6,047 nucleotides of DNA from an uncultured Dorea sp. (GCA_934307335.1 CAKRCL010000069.1:1-6047), one strand, 5' to 3'; shown: positions 1 to 5,601, counted from the first letter of the stretch. The notes: generated by a model not told the origin, from the sequence alone. Numbers and translations: made by a program.

Positions 1-21
1 AGACAAGGAGATATTTTTCTA

Positions 22-588
22 ATGGAAGAGTTTTTAATTTCGACTACACTTACGTCCGATTTAATAAAACGTTATACAGATTCAATTTGGAAAATCGTTT
101 CAAAAAAGTTTAGACGTATCAAATTTTTAAAAGTTATCGCTATTTTCTGGATTCTTTTGGGCCCTATAGTTTTGGTATATGGTTCCTACGTGTATATAAA
201 ATATCACTTCACTTTAAGATTTATAGACATTGTAACAACTAGCATTCTCATTGTTGCTCTGATTATGCTTATTGTAATCCTTATAAATTATAAGTATATC
301 GCACTCAGAAAAACATTGAAAGTCTTAAAAAAAAATACTGGATGTCAAATAGAATACTTTTTTAAAGCTAATTGGATTATTACTAGATCTCTGACAACTG
401 GATTGGAAAAAGAATTTGCTGCAGATAAAATTTCCAATGTCGTTATTGAAAATGACATGATTTTTTTTCTAGCTGGCGATAAAAAGAATCTGGTATGTCC
501 TGTACTTATCGATACGAAACAGTTAACTCCAGAAGAACTGGAACAAGTCAATTATTATATTGATTTATACTTATATGATCTTATATAA
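22..588 (+). CDS. Two-helix membrane protein, YcxB-like C-terminal domain; candidate immunity protein
   Basis: 188-residue protein with no enzyme motif. Two strongly hydrophobic segments are visible at about residues 35-57 (FLKVIAIFWILLGPIVLVYG) and 67-90 (ending ALIMLIVILINY), followed by a soluble domain of about 95 residues. That domain reads like the YcxB-like C-terminal fold: a run of short beta strands, then an acidic helix near the end (TPEELEQVNYYIDLYLYDLI). The family match is from memory of its pattern and is moderate. The start is supported by AAGGAG at 5-10, 11 nt upstream. Composition is very AT-rich (about 27% GC in three sampled 60-base lines) compared with about 49% in the hydrolase and holin. 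It converges on the large SH3 protein, with only a terminator between. By analogy with pore-forming colicins, whose immunity genes are membrane proteins encoded opposite the toxin, it may protect against that protein; this is inference. It could equally be an unrelated YcxB-type gene. Confidence 0.75.
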   Translation: MEEFLISTTLTSDLIKRYTDSIWKIVSKKFRRIKFLKVIAIFWILLGPIVLVYGSYVYIKYHFTLRFIDIVTTSILIVALIMLIVILINYKYIALRKTLKVLKKNTGCQIEYFFKANWIITRSLTTGLEKEFAADKISNVVIENDMIFFLAGDKKNLVCPVLIDTKQLTPEELEQVNYYIDLYLYDLI

Positions 589-597
589 TCAAACGCG

Positions 598-643
598 CCA
601 TGGGATGTAACTTAGTTGTTTTAGCTTACATCCCATGGTTTTT
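598..643 (+). terminator. Rho-independent terminator after the YcxB-like gene
   Basis: A perfect 13-bp inverted repeat, CCATGGGATGTAA at 598-610 and TTACATCCCATGG at 626-638, with a 15-nt loop, is followed by TTTTT on the plus strand. It begins 10 nt after the stop of the plus-strand gene. On the minus strand the hairpin lies about 40 nt past the stop of the large SH3 gene but is followed by a poorer run (CGCGTTTGATT), so it may stop both convergent transcripts while working best for the plus strand. Confidence 0.9.
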
Positions 644-678
644 ACATATATTCAATCGTATTTATAAATTGACAAGCA

Positions 679-3600
679 CTACACTGTTAATACCAATGCT
701 ATTAATGTTGCAAGGGCTCCTTCTGGCATAAGAATCGCAACCGCTGCAGTACCTGTAATAATTGCTCCTGCAGCAACAATACCGTATAAAATATTCACCC
801 CATCTCGCTGCTCGCGTGGCCATGTTGACATTTCTGGAACCTTTACTAATTCCCCATAAAGTGCTAACTGATTCTGATTCAGCTGTCCTTGATTTTTAAA
901 GGTATATGTAATGGCAATATTTCCAGTACATTTATCACCAATTGGAAATGAAATTGAAAATTCAATTTCAATTTGGGTAGGACTTACTGTATATTTGGTT
1001 TCTATATTACCATATCCAACCGCAAGTGCTAATTGATCGATATCCAAGGTGTCACTAATACCCCAATCTGACAATGTTGCGTAAAAGTCTCCCCATGCAA
1101 TTTTAACATTATCCATTTTAAGCTTGTTATCCTCAAAAGTAAACGTAAAAGCACCATCTGAATTTGTATCGAAGCTTGCACTCTCAGATACTGTTATATC
1201 TATGTATGGAGTCAGCGGATATGTAACTGAAATCTCCCCTAATGAAGAGCTGAAATTTAATTGTTTCTTAAGTTCTTCAGGAAAATGAAACTTATCATAG
1301 ATATTTTCAAATACTTTTGATATCATGTAGTAATAATATGTCTTTTCGTCAACATGATATCCACATTCACGGCATTCAAATACGCCATAATCTTTATGTT
1401 CAAAAGAGTGCTTTGATAAATCTCGATAGTTAGCACCACCACACCATTCTTCATTTGGAAAAACATTAATGTTCTGTTCTTCAATATATCCAGTAATAGA
1501 ATCATACGTGCAATTAAGCCATCGACTTCCATCCGCTAGGACAACTAATTGTGTAATAGATACATACGTTCCAATTGGCATTTGTCTTTTTGCCTCAGCA
1601 GTCGCATTAGTAGCTTCTTTTAAAGAGGTAGTGCAAATAACTACACCATTTTTCTTGTACGGAATTATTGTTGCTTTTACCACAGGTTCAGTTGGTGAAT
1701 CTGGTGGGTCAATTACATTACTCATATGAATTACCAAATCTGAACGAACATATCCGTTGACATTACCATATTTTACCTGATACCATACATAGCCATCTGT
1801 TCCATTGGTTGTGCCAATAACTTCAACACCATCTCCATTTTTTAATGCCTTTACAATTGAAGCTCCTGTTCCTGCACCTGAGCGAATATTAACAGTTCCC
1901 GTTGTACTTTTAACGATACCTGCCCAACTTGCATATCCAGTGTTGTTTTCTTTGATTACGCCATGCGAAACCAAGTCAGAACGAATATACCCATAATAAA
2001 GGCCCATAATTCTTACATAAAACCATAGATAGCCATCTGTTCCAGACACCTGTCCAATAACATCAAAACAGTCTCCGTTTTTCAACTGTGGATAGCCACT
2101 GATTATTGATGATGCTGTAGATGCCTGTGATCTCACATTAACAGTTCCAGTTGTACTTCGCGCACAACCAAGCCACGATGAATAGGCGACCGTATTTACA
2201 GGAATAACAAGTTTTCCTTTAACGTAGCCTTTGTAAGTACCATTTACTGTCACTTTATACCATACATCGCCATCGTTTCCACAAACCTGTCCTGTTACCT
2301 TCATCTGCGTTCCATTTTTTACGTTAGGGCATCCTGAAATCAAACTATATTCAGTACCTGCACCTGATCGAATATTCAATGTCCCTGTTGTAGTATTTGC
2401 TTTTCCCCACCAATTTGGATAATCCGTTGTTGTTATCACCAAATCACAACGACAATAACCAACATACTTATTTTCTACGCTTAAATGATACCAAGTATAT
2501 CCATCTGCACCTGTTGTTTCCCCGAATACGTGTACATTGGTTCCATTCGCATATGGACTTCCAGTTACTTTCGCAGCGCTGCTAGATGCCGCTGTTCGTA
2601 AATTTGCTGAACCAGTTGAAGTTTTGATTACGCCTTCCCATTCAACATAATAATCCTTAACATGTGGAGTAATTAGATCTGATCTACAGTAACCAGCATG
2701 CCTTCCGCCAACAGAAACTGCGTACCAAACCATTCCATCATTTCCTCTTGTTTCACTTGTTACAGTTACGGTATTCCCATTGCTCAAAGCTGATAAAACT
2801 CCTGACAATGCGCTGTTTACAGTTGGAGCTGTTCGAATATTAACTGTTCCTGTACTGCTTTTTGCTTCTCCAATCCAAGCTGTATAACTAACCATAATTT
2901 GACGTGATACTAAATCACTTCTTACATACCCATAATACTGTCCCAAAATTCTCACATAATACCATAATCGATTATCCGAATTTCCGAGAACCTCGCCAAG
3001 TACCTCAAAAGTTCCTCCGTTTGACACAGATGGAACATTACTATTCTGATCATATGTTGTGGACGGACCAGTTCGAATATTTACAATTCCTGTCGTACTG
3101 TTTGCACTTCCAACCCACTGATTATATTGCTTTTCATAGCTAGCTGCATTTAAAGTTCCAATATAATAAGAATATACATAACCATAGCTACCAAATGCAG
3201 ATTTTATTCGATAATAATCCTTATCTACACCTACTACAGTTACTTGAGTTCCATTATTTAACATTCCGAAACCAAATGCCGCCTGCTTATTCGATGGTGA
3301 AATCTGTGGAACTACACTAGGAGCATTAACAATCTTTCCTGTCCATTTGTTTTCATACGAAGAGTCCACATTGACTACTGCAGTATCATTTGGATTTTCA
3401 GTATATTCAATTCCAGGTAAAAAAAGACAATACGTAAAATCTCTAGATCCAATTGGATTTGTTTCCACATCTACCAATTCGCTTCTTGCTTCAATTACAA
3501 CCTGATTTCCAACATAAATTCCAACATGCCCAGGTTTCCATAAAATTGCTCCTAATGGAATAAATTTTCCATCAGCAATAACTTTTCCATTTTCTTTTAC

Positions 3601-3876
3601 CAATGGATATTTTTTCTCAGCAATATCAAATAATGCGTAAGATCCATACTGAGAATATCCTGAACAAATGCACACAAAACCAGAACAATCTGCACAATAA
3701 GAACCTGCCTTTGCACGAGCTGCAGCCTTTTTTTGTGCGTCACTAAAATATGCTGGACTCTGTGCGATTAAATCTTCAATATGAGCACTGCTACATAATT
3801 CTCCTTTTGCGCCATAAATATATTTATATGCATTTGCATATTTTCTTGCTGCTAAAGCAGCTTCTGTTCCTGTCAT
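679..3876 (-). CDS. Large modular wall-targeted protein: NlpC/P60 peptidase, SH3 array, zinc-ribbon-like linker, pore-former-like C-terminus
   Basis: 1065 residues. Residues 1-155 are an NlpC/P60-type peptidoglycan hydrolase domain of the clostridial phage lysin kind: nucleophile Cys64 in ADCSGFV, His117 in KPGHVGIYVG, and Glu129 at the third catalytic position. Residues 160-240 are a divergent SH3 domain. Residues 252-715 hold six regular bacterial SH3 repeats starting near Trp254, 334, 413, 489, 568 and 651, each with a T-G-x-x-N-I/V/L-R motif and ending GY-x-R-x-D-L or similar. Residues 732-803 are another divergent SH3. A Cys/His cluster (Cys812, His823, His827, Cys835, Cys838, His841) resembles a zinc ribbon. 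Residues 845-1000 are beta-rich and unrecognised. Residues 1028-1065 form two hydrophobic stretches split by PEG. There is no signal peptide, so release probably depends on the holin and hydrolase encoded upstream. The start has GGAGG at 3888-3884, 7 nt away. I infer a bacteriocin-like effector; an elaborate phage endolysin is the alternative. Confidence 0.93.
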   Translation of the reverse strand: MTGTEAALAARKYANAYKYIYGAKGELCSSAHIEDLIAQSPAYFSDAQKKAAARAKAGSYCADCSGFVCICSGYSQYGSYALFDIAEKKYPLVKENGKVIADGKFIPLGAILWKPGHVGIYVGNQVVIEARSELVDVETNPIGSRDFTYCLFLPGIEYTENPNDTAVVNVDSSYENKWTGKIVNAPSVVPQISPSNKQAAFGFGMLNNGTQVTVVGVDKDYYRIKSAFGSYGYVYSYYIGTLNAASYEKQYNQWVGSANSTTGIVNIRTGPSTTYDQNSNVPSVSNGGTFEVLGEVLGNSDNRLWYYVRILGQYYGYVRSDLVSRQIMVSYTAWIGEAKSSTGTVNIRTAPTVNSALSGVLSALSNGNTVTVTSETRGNDGMVWYAVSVGGRHAGYCRSDLITPHVKDYYVEWEGVIKTSTGSANLRTAASSSAAKVTGSPYANGTNVHVFGETTGADGYTWYHLSVENKYVGYCRCDLVITTTDYPNWWGKANTTTGTLNIRSGAGTEYSLISGCPNVKNGTQMKVTGQVCGNDGDVWYKVTVNGTYKGYVKGKLVIPVNTVAYSSWLGCARSTTGTVNVRSQASTASSIISGYPQLKNGDCFDVIGQVSGTDGYLWFYVRIMGLYYGYIRSDLVSHGVIKENNTGYASWAGIVKSTTGTVNIRSGAGTGASIVKALKNGDGVEVIGTTNGTDGYVWYQVKYGNVNGYVRSDLVIHMSNVIDPPDSPTEPVVKATIIPYKKNGVVICTTSLKEATNATAEAKRQMPIGTYVSITQLVVLADGSRWLNCTYDSITGYIEEQNINVFPNEEWCGGANYRDLSKHSFEHKDYGVFECRECGYHVDEKTYYYYMISKVFENIYDKFHFPEELKKQLNFSSSLGEISVTYPLTPYIDITVSESASFDTNSDGAFTFTFEDNKLKMDNVKIAWGDFYATLSDWGISDTLDIDQLALAVGYGNIETKYTVSPTQIEIEFSISFPIGDKCTGNIAITYTFKNQGQLNQNQLALYGELVKVPEMSTWPREQRDGVNILYGIVAAGAIITGTAAVAILMPEGALATLIALVLTV
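1732..3123 (-). repeat. Six tandem SH3-domain repeats inside the large protein (about 79 codons each)
   Basis: The repeats lie at about 3123-2902, 2883-2671, 2646-2434, 2418-2206, 2181-1969 and 1932-1732. Trp-x-Gly at the start of each unit is spaced 80, 79, 76, 79 and 83 residues apart. Each unit carries S/T-T-G-x-x-N-I/V/L-R near the front, N-G near the middle, a W-Y/F pair and a closing G-Y-x-R/K sequence. The similarity is mainly at protein level; DNA identity between units is patchy, so the array is old rather than freshly duplicated. Bacterial SH3 domains typically bind cell-wall peptides, so six to eight copies suggest tight docking on peptidoglycan. Confidence 0.9.
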
Positions 3877-3966
3877 ACTTATTCCTCCATTTTTTCAATT
3901 TTTCCATATTTGTTAGTTTTTTCCTCATTCACTTATAAGGCTTTATTGTTTCTTAGTTTGATTCTG

Positions 3967-4359
3967 CTATATTTCATTTTCTTCGGAATCTTTCGGTGTC
4001 TTTTGTACCTGTTTTGCTTTTTGCCCTTCACTCTTTTGTCTTAGCAGATCAATCGCACCACTCAATACCTTTGGCACCGGCACACCCATCAACCCAAGAT
4101 TTTCTGTGATGGATAACAACTCATTCACAAGATATGCTGCCATTACCGCATTGCAGATAAAATTGGTTCCGGCAATAAGATCCAGCCGATATGACACTAA
4201 TACAATGAGTAGTGAAATCCCCTTTCGACAAAGTCCTTTCCATCCACTTCTGCTTTCCAGCCCTCCTTCGGCTGACTTTTTACTCTTGTGAAAAATTCCT
4301 GCTGCCATCATCCCCGTCAAGTAGTCCAGTGCCATGCATAAAATCAATGTCTCTAGCAT
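3967..4359 (-). CDS. Phage-type holin (holin_4 / TcdE-like family)
   Basis: 130 residues. The family core is clear: hydrophobic segment then ALDYLTGMMAAGIF, the Gly/Ser-rich link GGLESRSGWKGLCRKG, a second membrane segment ISLLIVLVSYRLDL, a third stretch NAVMAAYLVNELLSITENLG, then GVPVPKVLSGAIDLL and a charged tail (KSEGQKAKQVQKTPKDSEENEI). Holins of this family make membrane lesions that let lysins or, as with TcdE of Clostridioides difficile, toxins leave the cell. The ORF begins only about 10 residues before ALDYLTG, whereas family members as I recall them carry another 25-35 residues with an extra membrane segment. The frame is open upstream only to a TAA at 4380-4378, with no earlier ATG. 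The start lies 7 nt after the hydrolase stop and has only a weak AGGTG-type site, so translational coupling to the hydrolase is likely. It precedes the large SH3 gene by 90 nt. Confidence 0.88.
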   Translation of the reverse strand: MLETLILCMALDYLTGMMAAGIFHKSKKSAEGGLESRSGWKGLCRKGISLLIVLVSYRLDLIAGTNFICNAVMAAYLVNELLSITENLGLMGVPVPKVLSGAIDLLRQKSEGQKAKQVQKTPKDSEENEI

Positions 4360-4366
4360 CCTGCAC

Positions 4367-5005
4367 CTACTTTCTCTTTAACAGGTCAGCTCTCACATAT
4401 CCAGCATAGGCTCCTGCAATCGAAATCAGATTCCAAACGGCTCCATCACTCCCCTTTTGGTTGCCAAGTACTTCTACAAGATTTCCATTGTTCAGTCGAG
4501 GATAGTTTTTTAAAAATTCACTGTCTTTTCCTGCCTCCTCGTAAACAAATGTCCATCCATCTGGATCATTTACTTCTGCCACATAGCGGGCAAATGGCTG
4601 TGTCTTCTGATTATCTGGAATTGGCACACCCCAAAAGGTGTGATTTTTTAACTTTCCCATGTTTACGTAGTGGGTATCCCAGTAATTTCTCCAGTAGCTG
4701 CTGCCTCTGTCAGACATAAAGAAATACACGTAATAATCTGTAAAAATCCTCTGCCCTTCAAGAAATACACGAATCACCGCCTCTAAGCAGCTGCTTCCTC
4801 GAATATCCTGATCAGTCGGAGTCGTGTAGGCATTTTGAATCACTTCTTCAAGTGTTTTTCCAAATCCAGATCCATCTGCTCCAATGATGTTGTGATACAG
4901 TTGATCATACATCGTCTGTGCCACGGCCATCTGACCATCCAATCCTTCGGTTGCTGCTTCTGCAAACACCGTTCTGGATGCCAAATTTAATTCTTTTGCT
5001 GTCAT
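4367..5005 (-). CDS. SleB-like cell-wall hydrolase with C-terminal SH3 domain
   Basis: 212 residues from the ATG at 5005. Residues 1-115 match the SleB/CwlJ-type hydrolase_2 pattern: LASRTVFAEA with Glu16 as the likely catalytic acid, then EGLDGQMAVAQTMYDQL, and further on the region before KNHTFWGVPIP that corresponds to the family's conserved NH-x-F. Such enzymes cleave peptidoglycan glycan strands. Residues 148-209 form an SH3-like domain (NNGNLVEVLG, then GAYAGYVRADLL) closely resembling those of the large protein downstream. There is no signal peptide, as expected for a lysin released by a holin. A GTG at 5029 would add eight residues (MRKEKGIK) and has GAGGG 5 nt upstream. I prefer the ATG at 5005 because family similarity begins at MTAKELNLA and AAAAGGG lies 7 nt before it. 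First cistron of the hydrolase-holin-SH3 operon. About 49% GC in sampled lines of this gene and the holin, richer than its neighbours. Confidence 0.88.
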   Translation of the reverse strand: MTAKELNLASRTVFAEAATEGLDGQMAVAQTMYDQLYHNIIGADGSGFGKTLEEVIQNAYTTPTDQDIRGSSCLEAVIRVFLEGQRIFTDYYVYFFMSDRGSSYWRNYWDTHYVNMGKLKNHTFWGVPIPDNQKTQPFARYVAEVNDPDGWTFVYEEAGKDSEFLKNYPRLNNGNLVEVLGNQKGSDGAVWNLISIAGAYAGYVRADLLKRK

Positions 5006-5056
5006 TTTTATTCCCTTTTCCTTTCTCACCGCTTCCCTCTTATTTTTTTATAATTA

Positions 5057-5089
5057 TCATTTTTCTCTCCGTGCTGCGGTGTAGCACAT
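5057..5089 (-). CDS. Possible 10-residue leader peptide ahead of the lysis operon
   Basis: A perfect Shine-Dalgarno, AAGGAGG (5105-5099), sits 9 nt before an ATG at 5089 that opens a short frame, MCYTAARREK, ending in TGA at 5059-5057. It lies in the 5' leader of the hydrolase transcript, 51 nt before the preferred hydrolase start. This is the best ribosome site in the window yet it serves no long ORF, which suggests either a leader peptide used for control or a decoy/standby ribosome site. A 5-bp hairpin (GTGCT at 5071-5075, AGCAC at 5083-5087) covers the first codons. No homology is claimed. Confidence 0.35.
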   Translation of the reverse strand: MCYTAARREK

Positions 5090-5092
5090 CCT

Positions 5093-5113
5093 GTCAGACC
5101 TCCTTGCTCTGAC
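5093..5113 (-). promoter_or_regulatory. Hairpin at the 5' end of the operon mRNA with Shine-Dalgarno in its loop
   Basis: The inverted repeat GTCAGA / TCTGAC (6 bp) encloses a 9-nt loop that on the RNA reads GCAAGGAGG, so the whole ribosome site is displayed in the loop. With the predicted transcription start near 5115, this hairpin would form the extreme 5' end of the transcript. It may protect the mRNA, present a ribosome site, or be switchable. The stem is short, so its strength is uncertain. Confidence 0.4.
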
Positions 5114-5120
5114 ATTGCTT

Positions 5121-5149
5121 ATCATATCAGAATAAATGTTCTTTTAACA
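5121..5149 (-). promoter_or_regulatory. Extended -10 promoter for the hydrolase-holin-SH3 operon
   Basis: On the minus strand, TGATATGAT (5129-5121) is an extended -10 element (TG-n-TATGAT). At the proper 17-bp distance the -35 position is TGTTAA (5149-5144), a poor match to TTGACA. A weak -35 next to upstream direct repeats suggests a promoter that needs an activator. Predicted start is around 5115. No promoter of similar quality is seen in the 90-nt spacer before the large SH3 gene, so this one probably serves all three cistrons. Confidence 0.5.
5130..5141. promoter_or_regulatory. LexA-like box (one mismatch) in the operon promoter spacer
   Basis: GAATAAATGTTC on the plus strand, GAACATTTATTC on the minus strand, differs by one base from the Gram-positive SOS-box core GAAC-N4-GTTC. 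It fills the spacer between the -35 region and the extended -10, an ideal place for a repressor. Related sites flank the regulator promoter at 5530-5601. The binder may be LexA or the local XRE protein. Confidence 0.45.
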
Positions 5150-5193
5150 GTGAACGTGTGCCACTTTTGGGGTGAACATGTTACACTTTTTAC
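5150..5193. repeat. Two 22-bp direct repeats upstream of the lysis operon promoter
   Basis: GTGAACGTGTGCCACTTTT at 5150-5168 and GTGAACATGTTACACTTTT at 5172-5190 match at 16 of 19 positions and are offset by 22 bp, about two helical turns. They abut the weak -35 of the operon promoter. Read in the operon's direction, each contains CA-C/T-GTTCAC, loosely like the direct-repeat half sites of LytTR-family response regulators that drive bacteriocin operons. The repeat is seen directly; the regulator type is a guess, and no LytTR gene lies in this window. Confidence 0.6.
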
Positions 5194-5215
5194 GATTTTT
5201 TATTATTTTCAGCAC

Positions 5216-5267
5216 AAAAAATGAGACTCCTGCAGCTTCAATTTAAACTGTAAGAGTCTCATTTTTT
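5216..5267. terminator. Bidirectional terminator between the regulator and the lysis operon
   Basis: AAAAAATGAGACTC at 5216-5229 pairs perfectly with GAGTCTCATTTTTT at 5254-5267 (14 bp). Past one mismatch the stem continues with TGCAG/CTGTA including one G-U pair. T-runs result on both strands. It starts 7 nt past the regulator stop, so it should end the regulator transcript and separate it from the lysis operon, which therefore needs its own promoter. Confidence 0.92.
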
Positions 5268-5273
5268 GATATT

Positions 5274-5501
5274 TTATCTGGCCGCATCCTCACATCCAAC
5301 AAGATAATCCAATGACACGTCATAGACATCTGCTATTGCCAAAAGTACATTCACACTGCCTTCATTCCCCCGTTCCAGCCTCTTAACTGTATCCACCGAT
5401 ATATTTGCCTGTTCTGCAAGCATTGACTGAGTAATATGACTTCTCTTTCTCAACTGACGTATTCGCTCTGCGCTTCCCTTCGTATTGTAGTATCGTTTCA
5501 T
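5274..5501 (-). CDS. XRE-family (Cro/C1-type) transcriptional regulator
   Basis: 75 residues, almost entirely one HTH domain. Residues 12-67 carry the fold: ERIRQLRKRSHITQSMLAEQ, with the positioning helix at about 24-33 (TQSMLAEQAN), turn, and recognition helix SVDTVKRLERG at about 35-45, closing with LLAIADVYDVSLDYLVG, the usual end of HTH_3 repressors. There is no LexA/CI-type peptidase tail, so the protein cannot cleave itself. The ATG at 5501 is chosen because AAGAGGG (5516-5510) lies 8 nt upstream; the in-frame TTG at 5507 would leave only 2 nt. It is transcribed separately from the lysis operon, with its own promoter and terminator. Three palindromic sites in its promoter suggest autorepression, repression by LexA, or both. 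Probably controls the adjacent lysis operon; that is inferred from position. Confidence 0.9.
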   Translation of the reverse strand: MKRYYNTKGSAERIRQLRKRSHITQSMLAEQANISVDTVKRLERGNEGSVNVLLAIADVYDVSLDYLVGCEDAAR

Positions 5502-5529
5502 CCGCAATTCCCTCTTTCGTTATACTTGT

Positions 5530-5541
5530 GAACATTCGTTC
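5530..5541. promoter_or_regulatory. SOS-box-like operator at the regulator transcription start
   Basis: GAACATTCGTTC is an exact match to the Gram-positive LexA core GAAC-N4-GTTC. It lies just downstream of the regulator -10, over the predicted start site. Confidence 0.6.
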
Positions 5542-5549
5542 TAATCATT

Positions 5550-5578
5550 GTTGTAGCACATTTGTTCTGCTGTGTCAA
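5550..5578 (-). promoter_or_regulatory. Promoter of the XRE regulator gene
   Basis: On the minus strand a perfect -35 TTGACA (5578-5573) is followed after 17 bp by TACAAC (5555-5550), with TG one base upstream of the -10 (extended -10). Predicted start is near 5543, giving a leader of about 40 nt before the ATG at 5501. Three operator-like palindromes lie above, inside and below it. Confidence 0.7.
5556..5567. promoter_or_regulatory. Degenerate SOS-box-like operator in the regulator promoter spacer
   Basis: GCACATTTGTTC differs from GAAC-N4-GTTC at one position and occupies the spacer directly upstream of the -10, much as the site at 5130-5141 does in the lysis operon promoter. Confidence 0.45.
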
Positions 5579-5589
5579 CCCTTATTTGC

Positions 5590-5601
5590 GAACTTTTGTT
5601 C
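5590..5601. promoter_or_regulatory. SOS-box-like operator upstream of the regulator -35
   Basis: GAACTTTTGTTC is an exact GAAC-N4-GTTC match, preceded by C as in the extended CGAAC consensus. It lies exactly 60 bp from the site at 5530 and about 12 bp upstream of the -35. Confidence 0.6.

Noticed and set aside
1469..1729. Open frames on either strand inside the large SH3 gene, such as 1469-1729 (+) and 1532-1323 (-)
   Set aside because: They overlap a clearly coding frame with domain structure and lack their own ribosome sites; they are shadows.
1732..3123. Periodic repeats that could suggest a CRISPR array or DNA tandem repeat
   Set aside because: The period (about 238 bp) and continuous reading frame belong to the SH3 domains; there are no short identical repeats with unique spacers.
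3877..3966. Separate promoter or terminator in the 90-nt spacer between holin and the large SH3 gene
   Set aside because: No stable hairpin and no paired -35/-10 of reasonable quality; only a TATAA-like stretch (about 3933-3937), so the genes are treated as one operon.
5274..5501. XRE protein as the antitoxin of a toxin-antitoxin pair
   Set aside because: No small toxin gene is adjacent in the same direction; the gene has its own promoter and terminator, fitting a stand-alone repressor.
679..5507. Complete or partial prophage
   Set aside because: Only lysis-type proteins and a repressor-like regulator are present. No portal, capsid, tail, terminase or integrase gene is visible, so prophage origin is possible but not supported within this window.
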